A stretch of 12,825 nt of DNA from an uncultured Nitrososphaerales archaeon (GTDB lineage: Archaea > Thermoproteota > Nitrososphaeria > Nitrososphaerales > JAAOZN01): contig CALJAQ010000189.1 in NCBI GenBank assembly GCA_938029515.1, positions 1-12,825 of the forward strand, read 5' to 3'. The notes under the pieces were generated by a model. It saw nothing but the letters and a program-made list of their open reading frames with translations. It had not been told where the DNA came from and searched no databases. Every line of letters starts with the position of its first letter. Position 1 is the first letter of the stretch. The position numbers were made by a program, and so were the translations under genes. This document shows, in pieces, positions 6,889-12,825 of the stretch.

Positions 6889-9112
6889 TCACTCCTTGTC
6901 GATGAACTCTTCTGCCCTAGGTGGCTCTTCAGGAAGCCCCTTCCTCTTTCTGATCTCTCTTATCACATTCATCATCAGCGAGCTAGGGACAGGAGACCAT
7001 GATTTGAAGTGTGTGTTCCAAAGCGCTTTTCCTGCTGTAGCACCACGCATAACTTCTGATAGGTCGAAGGTTTCTGATGTAGGCACCTCACCTTCTATTA
7101 TAGCCATCGTCTCCTTCTGGATGATGTTCAACGTCTTTCCACGCTTGGCGGATATAACTCCAGCAACAGAACCTATCATGTCAACAGGGCACTTCACCTC
7201 TATACCGAGCATAGGTTCAAGTAGAATAGGGTCGGCTGAGAGCAGAGCACCCAATATCGCTCTTCTCGTAGCAGGCATAAGCTGGGCGTAAGTTCTGTGC
7301 GCAGGGTCTTCGTGGGGAACAAAATGGTGGAGAATAACCTTCACACCCCTAGTGTATTCGTGAGCTAAAGCTCCTGTCATCATCACGTCAACAAACCCTG
7401 CTCTAATAGAGTCGAGTGACTCCTGAAGGAACTGCACACCCTTTGTCAAGTCGAGTAGTAGATTACCTCTTTCATCTACTGCAACTACGCTTCTAGCTTC
7501 TTCAGCATCCCAACCGAGCTCTCTAAGTATCTTGGCGATCTCCTTCCTATCCAGGTTCTCGTTTATTCGCCCGGTTCTTATGAGGTTGATCTCCTCTTCT
7601 GTAAGGGGGGCTACTTTGATGTAGATCTTGTTATGCTTATTAGGAGACTTCGCCATAACAGGCCCGGCTGAACTCCGTATGGTTTCTCTGTAGTTGATTA
7701 GCGGTTTTGATGTTATGATCTCTAACCCCTGCTGCTGAATGAGTGTTGTAGCTATTTCTAGGTGTAACACACCCATGCCAGACATAAGCATCTCACCTGT
7801 CTCTTCATTGATCTTGACTACGAGGTTTGGGTCTTCTATGCTTAGTCTACGTAGTGCATCCACGAGCTTGGGCAAATCTCTTGGAAGCTTCGGCTCGACG
7901 GCCACAGTGACTACAGGCTCAGACACATATTTTATCGATTCAAACGGGACGAGGTCCTTTACCGAGGATAAAGTTTCGCCAGCTCTGGCGTGTTCAAGCC
8001 CAAGTAGCGCTGGTATGTTACCTGCAGCAAGTTCGCCTATTATCTCCCTATACGGCCCCATGAACATGTTGACCGACTGGACCCTCTCTTCTCGTTTAGA
8101 GCCTATAAGATACACCTTATCTCCGTCTCTAACGGTGCCTGAGAAGAGCCTACCTGTAGCGACCACCCCAGCCTGAGGATCTACTACAACATTTGTAACC
8201 ATCATAACTATAGGCCCCTTTTCATCACAGCTCAAAAGCGCTCTACCAACATCTGAATCTAAATCACCTTTCCAAATTCTTGGGATACGGTATCTTTGGG
8301 CAACGTCTGGCGGTGGGTGGTGCTTGATCACCATAGTCAAGATCGCTTCGTGTAAGGGGAAGTTTTGGGCGAGCTCTGAAGCTGAGCCTTTAGTGTATGC
8401 GTCATACACATCGCTGAACCTTATTCCCTTCTTCTGCGCGATCTCTAGGTTAAACCCCCATCTGTCCTTGGCTGAGCCGAAGGCTACGCTGTTATCCTGT
8501 ATACTGACCTTCCACTTTTCTCTGTATTCTGGTTCAGCGTAGATGGATATAAGGTGGTTGAAGTCGTTCACTATACCGGCAAGCCACTGCTGCATCCGCT
8601 CCGGTGTAAGCCTAAGCTCCTTTACCAGCCGATCTATCTTATTTATGTAGAGTACTGGTCTAACCCTCTCCTCAAGGGCTTGACGGGTTACCGTCTCCGT
8701 CTGGGTCATAACACCTTCGACAGCATCTGTTACGACTACAGCACCATCAATAGCCCTAAGGCTCCTTGTAACCCTACCGGTAAAGTCTATGTGCCCTGGT
8801 GTGTCGATCATATTCAAAACGTAGGGTGTGTTGTTATATTCATAATAGAGTGTAACGTTAGCCGCTTTGATGGTCATCTGCCTCTGCTGCTCAAGATCCA
8901 TGTAGTCCAAGGCCAAAGCTTGCCCTGCTACAGATGGGCTTAGTAGCCCGCAGGCAGCAAGTAGGCTATCGCTCATCGTAGTTTTACCGTGATCTACGTG
9001 GGCAATGACACCAAAATTATTCGGGCCAGTCCTATGTGGACTAGGCCTTTCGAATCTGGTTCTTATTGCCTATGATCTTCATGATCTCAGCTGTAGTCTT
9101 ATACTTCGGCAT
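6889..9112 (-). CDS. fusA: Translation elongation factor 2 (EF-2), interrupted by one intron
   Basis: GTPase that drives ribosomal translocation. The gene is read as join(6889..9017, 9049..9112) on the minus strand: 2193 nt, 730 residues, normal for archaeal EF-2. Exon 1 starts ATG 9112 (MPKYKTTAEIMKIIGNK, the family N-terminus) and ends within codon 22. After splicing the chain continues IRNFGVIAHVDHGKTT, giving the P-loop at 27-35; DTPGH is at 93-97 and NKID at 147-150. Without splicing, exon 1 stops at a TAG after 23 codons. The frame from ATG 8976 (695 residues) lacks the P-loop, so it is not the true product. The diphthamide loop reads HEDPAHRTYAQ: the target His (residue 595) is kept, but the usual Gly-Pro/Gly-Gly after His-Arg is Thr-Tyr. 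AAGGGAAGG precedes the ATG. Confidence 0.93.
9018..9048 (-). other. 31-nt BHB (archaeal) intron in the EF-2 gene
   Basis: Read on the minus strand. Outer exon helix ACCAGA/TTTGGT (one G-U); central 4-bp helix TTCG/CGAA; 5' bulge AAA (9050-9048); inner intron helix GGCC-(T)-AGTCC with GGACT-GGCC and loop ACATA; 3' bulge TAAT (9019-9016). Cutting after the second base of each bulge, the rule for the archaeal splicing endonuclease, removes exactly 9048..9018. It joins CGAA to ATTTTGG, giving in-frame Arg-Asn-Phe-Gly. The 3' bulge is 4 nt instead of 3, a relaxed BHB. Confidence 0.85.
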
Positions 9113-9157
9113 CAGCCACACCTTCCCTTGGTCTAATTATCAGCCTATAAGCTCCAC

Positions 9158-9165
9158 TATTTATA
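9158..9165 (-). promoter_or_regulatory. TATA box of the EF-2 gene
   Basis: On the minus strand TATAAATA is preceded by the purine-rich stretch AAAACATG (BRE-like) and lies about 50 bp upstream of the EF-2 ATG. A transcription start near 9135 would leave a leader of about 20 nt carrying AAGGGAAGG as ribosome-binding site. Best promoter match in the window, fitting a highly expressed gene. Confidence 0.65.
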
Positions 9166-9190
9166 CATGTTTTTAATTTACCCGAATATT

Positions 9191-9805
9191 CTACTCTATA
9201 TTCGCGTGCCTATTTCTCATCTCTAATTCGCTGAGCCTATGTTTCTCAAGTAGCACAGAGACTACCGCATCGAAGAAAACCATACACGAGTCTTCAAATA
9301 GTGTGCCCAGCGGCGCTAAAGGTTCGTGCAGCCCAAGTATCTGCCTTGCGAAGTAGTCTTCTCTGCTCTGCTTATGATCCATAACTCTACCTTTTACGAT
9401 GACCTTTAGGTCTGCAAGCTTGGCTATAGGAGAGTCGGGGAAGGAAGTGACAGCCACTATTTCTGCACCTACCGCCTTGGCCGCCTCAGCCGCCGCTACC
9501 ACGAGTTTTGTTGCGCCTGAGCCTGAAATCGCTATAACTAGATCCTTCTCACCTATCGATGGAACCAGTGTATCGCCTAATATGTGGACTTGGTAGCCTA
9601 GGTGCAGAAGTCTAAGTGCGAAAGCTCTACCTACCATTCCACTTCTCCCAGCCCCCATCACGAGAATCTTGTTCTGTTTATGCTCCATTATCTTCTCCAC
9701 GAACAACCCTATCTCATCTTCTGAAATTTGAGATACGCTCTGGGTTATGAGTGTTAGAAGCCCTATCATACTACTCTTAACTTCCACACCGACTTCAGCT
9801 GCCAA
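9191..9805 (-). CDS. hxlB: 3-hexulose-6-phosphate isomerase (SIS domain)
   Basis: Interconverts D-arabino-3-hexulose 6-phosphate and fructose 6-phosphate. In many archaea this RuMP-pathway enzyme works with hexulose-phosphate synthase to make pentose phosphates in place of the oxidative pentose pathway. At 204 residues it has the usual length. The SIS sugar-phosphate fold shows GAGRSGMVGRAFALRLLHLG (about 52-71), AISGSGATKLVV (about 92-103), and a tail ending EMRNRHANIE as in PHI proteins. TTG 9805 is the first start after an in-frame TAA (9809-9811); ATG at residue 13 is the alternative. No synthase gene is in this window. It lies 78 nt upstream of the EF-2 start on the same strand, with the EF-2 promoter in between. 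Confidence 0.9.
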   Translation of the reverse strand: MAAEVGVEVKSSMIGLLTLITQSVSQISEDEIGLFVEKIMEHKQNKILVMGAGRSGMVGRAFALRLLHLGYQVHILGDTLVPSIGEKDLVIAISGSGATKLVVAAAEAAKAVGAEIVAVTSFPDSPIAKLADLKVIVKGRVMDHKQSREDYFARQILGLHEPLAPLGTLFEDSCMVFFDAVVSVLLEKHRLSELEMRNRHANIE

Positions 9806-9824
9806 GAATTATACTCAAGTTGTG

Positions 9825-9832
9825 GCATAAAT
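9825..9832 (-). promoter_or_regulatory. Possible TATA box of the hexulose-phosphate isomerase gene
   Basis: On the minus strand GATTTATG is centred about 24 bp upstream of the TTG start, consistent with a leaderless transcript. A poor TATA consensus, so tentative. Confidence 0.35.
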
Positions 9833-9919
9833 CACAGGCTAAAAAAGTTTTCTAAACAGTGCTTTGTTGCAAAATTGATCCCTATCTCTGGTCGTAGTAG
9901 GTTGGGTTTAGGCTGCTCT

Positions 9920-10081
9920 CTATGCTGTTAGGGTGTTGTAGGTTAGGCGTCTGACCTTTATCTCTTGTATGATCTAGATGGGGTCTATCACTCTTATGAA
10001 CTCTCATAGGGTTCTCTTCATAGTTGGGTTGCTTGTTTCAGCCATCCATCTGAATCCATAGCCTACGCTGTCCTTCCAAGC
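9920..10081 (-). pseudogene. Transposase C-terminal remnant (IS5/DDE-like)
   Basis: On the minus strand one frame reads GYGFRWMAETSNPTMKRTL, then a stop, then EFIRVIDPI, a stop, and IIQEIKVRRLTYNTL before a final TAG. RWMAE...KRT..EF is the C-terminal end of IS5-like DDE transposases, with the Glu of MAE a candidate third catalytic acid. Two internal in-frame stops and loss of everything upstream of 10081 make it a dead fragment. It abuts a second, oppositely oriented transposase remnant. No terminal inverted repeats or target duplications could be recognised. The family call rests on motif memory. Confidence 0.55.
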
Positions 10082-10394
10082 CTACGACTCAAGAGAAAAC
10101 CTCAGATTACTAGCTGAGAGAGGCGTAGATCCTATAATAAAGGTGAGAAAGAACTCCTCAACAAAAGCCAAGGACTGCATGCCTAGAAAACTTACACCAA
10201 TAGAGCAGCTCAAAGACCCAGATCGATGGAAGAAGAAGCACGGCTATAGGCTCAAATAGGCAGCTGAATCAGCCACCTCACCATCCAAAAGAACCTTCAG
10301 AGAATACACCTTCACTCATCAAATGGTGAAACATTTCAACGAAACCATCTTCAAAGCATCAATCCGCAACATCTACATAAGAATGAACCCGTAA
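10062..10394 (+). pseudogene. Transposase remnant (IS5/DDE-like), C-terminal half
   Basis: One plus frame reads AYDSRENLRLLAERGVDPII, then a Lys/Arg-rich stretch, KHGYRLK, a TAG stop at 10257-10259, AAESATSPSKRTFREY and finally NIYIRMNP before TAA at 10392-10394. YDSRENL..L...G is the block around the second catalytic Asp and AESA..KRTFREY the block around the Glu of IS5-like DDE transposases. The N-terminal half is absent, and an in-frame TAG (10059-10061) lies just upstream. Related to, but not identical with, the remnant on the opposite strand next to it, so these are two different insertions or diverged copies. Confidence 0.6.
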
Positions 10395-10434
10395 AGAAAG
10401 CAGCTCACAAAAAAAGCTTACAGACCACACAGAC

Positions 10435-10656
10435 CTAGTTATTCAACACATTACCCAGAAAACTATGTATATAAGATGCGAGTAAATTAGGTTTGAGGGT
10501 GAGCAGTTGATTCAGATCGTATTCGGTGAAAACGTAGAAACGGCTCAAGGACTCAGCGTAAACTTCAACGGTCGAGTAGCTAGTAGTCTTATGCTTCAAA
10601 TACCTAAGCACGTTACCCATGCTCTGAAAAACCGCTTCATCACCCTCGATCTTCAA
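10435..10656 (-). pseudogene. Truncated tyrosine recombinase, N-terminal SAM-like domain
   Basis: A 73-residue frame from TTG 10656 reads VLRYLKHKTTSYSTVEVYAE, then SLSRFYVF and LNQLLTLKPNLLASYI. The repeated-helix pattern with Thr-x-x-x-Y-x-x-x-L-x-x-F is the N-terminal DNA-binding (SAM-like) domain of phage/Xer-type tyrosine recombinases. The catalytic Arg-His-Arg-Tyr domain that should follow is missing: downstream lies the transposase remnant. It sits 55 bp upstream of the tRNA-Trp gene in opposite orientation, and tRNA genes are favoured integration sites. This suggests a lost integrative element. The family assignment is moderate because only one short domain remains. Confidence 0.45.
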
Positions 10657-10728
10657 CTATATCAAAGCCTGCATGCCGTACTACCTATCCTTACCGAGTT
10701 TCCACATATGTGGGGACGTAGTCTAGCA

Positions 10729-10750
10729 AGGTTCCTGTCGAACCCTGGAG
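10729..10750 (+). other. 22-nt BHB intron in the D-loop of tRNA-Trp
   Basis: Noncanonical position, between D-loop bases 17 and 18. Central helix CTAG (10723-10726) with CTGG (10745-10748), 5' bulge CAA, inner helix GGTTC/GAACC with loop CTGTC, 3' bulge AGA (10749-10751). Cutting after the second base of each 3-nt bulge leaves the normal loop AGCAAGGTA. The outer helix is weak. Confidence 0.8.
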
Positions 10751-10771
10751 AGGTAGGACGACAGGCTCCAG

Positions 10772-10838
10772 AGGTTTGGAAAACTATAGGTTCGCTGACA
10801 AGCTGGATGATGCGCCTTCGGAGCTAGGGTGAGGGGGA
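10772..10838 (+). other. 67-nt canonical 37/38 intron of tRNA-Trp
   Basis: Inserted after G37. BHB core: anticodon stem ACAGG/CCTGT as outer helix, loop bases CTCC (10766-10769) with GGGG (10833-10836) as 4-bp central helix, 5' bulge AGA (10770-10772), 3' bulge GAA (10837-10839). Both cuts after the second bulge base. An inner intron helix next to the core is not evident. CTGA (10795) and ATGATG (10807) inside recall box D'/C' but do not form a full guide RNA. Confidence 0.85.
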
Positions 10839-10968
10839 ACCTGTAGGCCGTGGGTTCAAATCCCACCGTCCCCACCAGCCTTATACCCCGCTACTTGTAG
10901 TTAGTATCTCTCATCTGCTAGCATTGAGATGCAGAATAGGCTACTGGCTGCTTTAAATGTTGTGAGGT

Positions 10969-11109
10969 TTACACGGCAGAACTTATTATTGGAGCGTATT
11001 TCTCGAGTAGTTGAGACATGGTAGCTGTGGATCCGTAGTGACGTAGTCTAAAAAGTTTGGGACATCCACAAGAATGTTTAAACTCCTACCCTTTAATCTC
11101 CTTACAATC
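10969..11109 (-). pseudogene. Decayed reading frame of unknown origin
   Basis: On the minus strand a frame after TAA 11110-11112 reads DCKEIKG, a TAG (11086-11088), then EFKHSCGCPKLFRLRHYGST, MSQLLEKYAP and a final TAA at 10969-10971. The composition looks protein-like (Cys-Gly-Cys knuckle, amphipathic end), unlike the antisense frames. No family recognised; it may be another mobile-element fragment. The stop and missing start argue it is dead. Confidence 0.3.
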
Positions 11110-11140
11110 TTATGGACAGTTGCTTGTCTCTGAACTCTCT

Positions 11141-11248
11141 TTAAAATTCATCTGCCTTTCTGTGGGGGAGGATTCTAATCTTCATCGAGGGATTTTTAAC
11201 TGTCAAAACGCTTTTCTTAATAATTTCGTCGGTTGCTTTCAGCAACAC
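11141..11248 (-). pseudogene. Short protein-like remnant of unknown origin
   Basis: From GTG 11248 the minus frame gives 35 residues (LLKATDEIIKKSVLTVKNPS and a basic end). The same frame upstream of a TAG (11258-11260) continues protein-like (FVKQFWRRLMK). It is probably the tail of a decayed gene and could be part of the same lost gene as the neighbouring remnant at lower coordinates. No family recognised. Confidence 0.25.
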
Positions 11249-11447
11249 GTGCTCTACCTATTTCATCAACCTTCTCCAGAACTGTTTCACAAAACCAAAC
11301 AAAATGAATACAGACGCACCCTAATAACAACTACTCTCCGAACTTATTGCACTACTATTTGTGCTGCAAGCAACTTTTGCTTTTTGATTGCGAAGCTTGT
11401 TGAGGTCATCCTTTTGGTGTTTAAGGGAGCAGCGGAGGTGGGAAGAG

Positions 11448-11540
11448 ATGCAGCTAATCAAAGCAGATTGGATAAGGGAGGCCACAGCTTATAAACGGGG
11501 CAAGAAACCTTACGTCTATGCTGTTTTCAAATACGGCTGA
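11448..11540 (+). pseudogene. 30-codon ORF or gene fragment
   Basis: ATG 11448 with GGAGG/GGGAAGAG upstream opens MQLIKADWIREATAYKRGKK, followed by PYVYAVFKYG and TGA. The start context and amphipathic composition look like the beginning of a real protein cut short. No family recognised. It could be a small gene, but the surroundings favour a fragment. Confidence 0.25.
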
Positions 11541-11759
11541 GGGTGTGTGAAGACGCTCTTGAGAAACCACGCGGCTGAGGCGTGAACATCGCTCCCAGTT
11601 TCCCGTTGAGAAAGCTGAGACCAAGCTTGACCTCTAGATGCAAGGAGCCTCTAAAGTGCAACAGGTATTAGACATAGGTTAAAATGAAGGCAATTTTCGG
11701 AACTATCTTTGCTGCCCAGATTGACAAATTAATTCTCAAGAAGCCTCTCCTCCTATAGG
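11541..11759. other. Non-coding or decayed stretch
   Basis: No RNA gene, terminator or repeat recognised. One plus frame (11573 onward) gives a short protein-like string (GVNIAPSFPLRKL) and ATG 11684 opens a 24-codon frame (MKAIFGTIFAAQIDKLILKK); both end quickly. Most likely continuing decay of mobile or foreign DNA. Confidence 0.3.
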
Positions 11760-12037
11760 TGCGATCTCAAACTTTCATTCCTTCTCGAGTACCGCGTCTA
11801 CGGTATCATAGAGTCAACACGTAAAGTGGGATAATATCGTCAACATCAGACACTCTTATTTATCAGGTGAAAGGCCGAACAGATGAGATTCGGACGAAGA
11901 TTCAGAAGGCGAAACCTTCGAGTCTTCCTGTCAACGTTCATATCGCAGACAGGTTCTTCGCAAGCCTCCCTGACATATAGTTCGGTTGTGTGGTAATGTG
12001 TCTTGAAGTGAATGAAACCTTCGTCTTGGCAGACTAA
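11760..12037 (+). pseudogene. Frameshifted remnant of one decayed gene, family unknown
   Basis: Protein-like text moves through all three plus frames in order: LKLSFLLEYRVYGIIESTRK (11766 onward, stop 11832-11834), then KWDNIVNIRHSYLSGERPN (from 11824, stop 11884-11886), then TDEIRTKIQKAKPSSLPVNV, HIADRFFASLPDI (stop 11978-11980) and FGCVVMCLEVNETFVLAD (stop 12035-12037). Consecutive pieces overlap where the frame changes, as expected of one gene damaged by at least two indels and two stops. The family is not recognised. It ends 7 nt before the convergent P-type ATPase stop. Confidence 0.4.
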
Positions 12038-12044
12038 GTTGTTG

Positions 12045-12825
12045 CTAGGCAAGCCTTGCTCTTTTCAGCAGTGAGGAGTTCAATATTACTGAGAGTGAGC
12101 TGAAGGACATGGCTGCGGCTGCAATTATAGGGTTTAGCAGCCCTACGGCGGCTATAGGTATGCCTACGGAGTTGTAGAATAAGGCCCAGAAGAGGTTCTG
12201 CTTTATCTTCCGCATCGTAGCTCGACTGAGTCTGATGGCTCTGGGTACATCCATAATATCATCCTTTAGCAGAATTATTCCTCCTGTTTCTTTAGCTATG
12301 TCTGAACCGCTTCCTGTGGCTATTCCGATGTCTGCTTGGGCGATGGCGGGTGCGTCGTTGATGCCGTCTCCCACCATGGCGACCACTTTCCCCTCTCCCT
12401 GAAGGCGTTTGACTACCTGAGCCTTTTCACCTGGAAGCACATTGGCGATCACCTTATCAATGCCGAGCTGCTTCGCTATGGCTTTCGCGGTCCTCTCGTT
12501 GTCGCCTGTCAGCATTATGGTTTCGACGCCGAGTGTCTTCAGTGATTCGACAGCCTCCTTTGACATCTCCTTGGTCGTGTCGGCCACTGCTATTATGCCT
12601 GCGAGCCTTCGGTCTACCGCTACCAGCATGACCGTCTTTCCCTCGGCCTCAAGTTCTGCAAAACTCTCCTCAACCCCATCAAGACCTACTCCGTACTTTT
12701 CAGCGAGTTTCCGGTTGCCGACGAGGACCTCGTGGCTGTCAACCTCCGCCTTGACTCCAAGCCCAGGGATGGCTTCGAACCCCTTCGGATCTTTAAAGGT
12801 CAGGCCCCTTTTTGCAGCCTCCTTC
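12045..12825 (-). CDS. copA: Cu+-type P1B heavy-metal ATPase, C-terminal part (runs off the right edge)
   Basis: ATP-driven copper exporter in the cytoplasmic membrane; about the last 260 residues are visible and the frame is open to the window edge. The internal ATG 12629 is not the start. Visible, in order: N-domain GLGVKAEVDSHEVLVGNRKL, P-domain TGDN, KxxVVKRLQ, then GDGINDAPAIAQADIGIATG, then the last two membrane helices. The helix NLFWALFYNSVGIPIAA carries Tyr-Asn and the last helix AAAAMSFSSLSVILNSSLL carries Met-x-x-Ser-Ser, the Cu+-site pattern of CopA. The phosphorylated DKTGT, the CPC helix and any metal-binding domain lie outside. The base composition looks more GC-rich than the left-hand genes, hinting at separate ancestry. 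Ends TAG 12045-12047. Confidence 0.93.
   Translation of the reverse strand, partial: KEAAKRGLTFKDPKGFEAIPGLGVKAEVDSHEVLVGNRKLAEKYGVGLDGVEESFAELEAEGKTVMLVAVDRRLAGIIAVADTTKEMSKEAVESLKTLGVETIMLTGDNERTAKAIAKQLGIDKVIANVLPGEKAQVVKRLQGEGKVVAMVGDGINDAPAIAQADIGIATGSGSDIAKETGGIILLKDDIMDVPRAIRLSRATMRKIKQNLFWALFYNSVGIPIAAVGLLNPIIAAAAMSFSSLSVILNSSLLKRARLA

Larger units (their letters stand above)
10712..10877 (+). tRNA. tRNA-Trp (CCA anticodon) with two introns, CCA encoded
   Basis: Mature tRNA is join(10712..10728, 10751..10771, 10839..10877), 77 nt with CCA. Acceptor GGGGACG (10712-10718) pairs perfectly with CGTCCCC (10867-10873), followed by A73 and CCA. D-stem GTCT/GGAC; anticodon stem ACAGG (10761-10765) with CCTGT (10840-10844); loop C-T-CCA-G-A gives anticodon CCA at 10768-10770. 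Variable loop AGGCC; T-stem GTGGG/CCCAC with loop TTCAAAT. All invariant positions checked (T8, A14, G18-G19, T33, TTC) are in place only after removal of two introns. It is the only intact gene in a decayed 2.2-kb stretch. Confidence 0.93.

Noticed and set aside
8977..9072. EF-2 insert as a programmed frameshift or translational bypass
   Set aside because: The 31-nt insert has an in-frame stop and an internal hairpin, as bypass elements can. But the cut sites predicted from BHB geometry give the exact family sequence, and the host clearly splices BHB introns in tRNA. Kept only as an alternative.
10772..10838. Box C/D guide RNA inside the tRNA-Trp anticodon intron, as in haloarchaea
   Set aside because: CTGA and ATGATG occur, but a proper box C near the 5' end and box D near the 3' end are missing, and no guide match to the tRNA was seen.
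10922..11023. 31-codon plus-strand ORF starting ATG 10928
   Set aside because: No upstream ribosome-binding site or recognised family, and antisense to a more protein-like remnant.
11057..11494. 145-codon plus-strand open frame in the decayed block
   Set aside because: Its product is rich in Cys, His, Asn and Phe with no recognisable fold or motif, the ATG lacks a ribosome-binding site, and the opposite strand carries more protein-like remnants. Most likely chance.
11846..12052. 68-codon minus-strand ORF
   Set aside because: It is antisense to the frameshifted remnant, overlaps the end of the P-type ATPase gene, and has an unlikely composition with many His and Cys residues.
1..12825. CRISPR arrays, rRNA genes or tandem repeats
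   Set aside because: No regularly spaced direct repeats and no rRNA signature were seen on reading through the window.

Overview
The window looks like a chromosomal segment of a TACK-type archaeon, most likely from the Nitrososphaerota/Thermoproteota side (thaumarchaeal, aigarchaeal or crenarchaeal relative). The grounds are: Cdc48/VAT, archaeal FEN1, a PAC2-family protein, 3-hexulose-6-phosphate isomerase and an EF-2 whose text resembles crenarchaeal EF-2; TATA boxes close to the start codons; several TTG/GTG starts; and bulge-helix-bulge (BHB) introns. Lineage is inferred from remembered family sequences, not from a search.

Left part (1-6883): a Cdc48-type double AAA+ ATPase ending in a proteasome-docking HbYX tail (Phe-Tyr-Thr), then a small winged-helix protein. 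A zinc-ribbon protein runs convergently against these. From a palindromic TATA element between the zinc-ribbon gene and fen starts a plus-strand run: FEN1 nuclease, L-isoaspartyl methyltransferase, an AN1-zinc-finger/site-2-protease fusion, a PAC2-family protein and an HD-domain nucleotidase. Cdc48, the methyltransferase, AN1-S2P and PAC2 together suggest a protein quality-control neighbourhood.

Middle part (6889-9805, minus strand): EF-2 and 3-hexulose-6-phosphate isomerase. EF-2 is the most striking object. Its reading frame is broken just upstream of the P-loop by a 31-nt insert with an in-frame stop. The insert and its flanks fold into a BHB, and removing it at the canonical BHB cut sites restores a full 730-residue EF-2 exactly through the conserved Ile-Arg-Asn-Phe-Gly-Val motif. 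This is best read as an archaeal spliceosome-independent intron in the mRNA of an essential translation factor. The same EF-2 also carries an unusual diphthamide loop (His-Arg-Thr-Tyr instead of His-Arg-Gly-Pro/Gly).

Right part (9806-12825): about 2.2 kb of decayed DNA around one intact RNA gene. It holds fragments of two related transposases in opposite orientation, a truncated tyrosine-recombinase N-terminal domain, several frameshifted reading remnants, and a tRNA-Trp(CCA) interrupted by two BHB introns (22 nt in the D-loop, 67 nt at 37/38). The window ends inside a Cu+-type P1B ATPase gene on the minus strand.

With three BHB introns in 12.8 kb, the host must rely on a splicing endonuclease able to handle tRNA and mRNA substrates.
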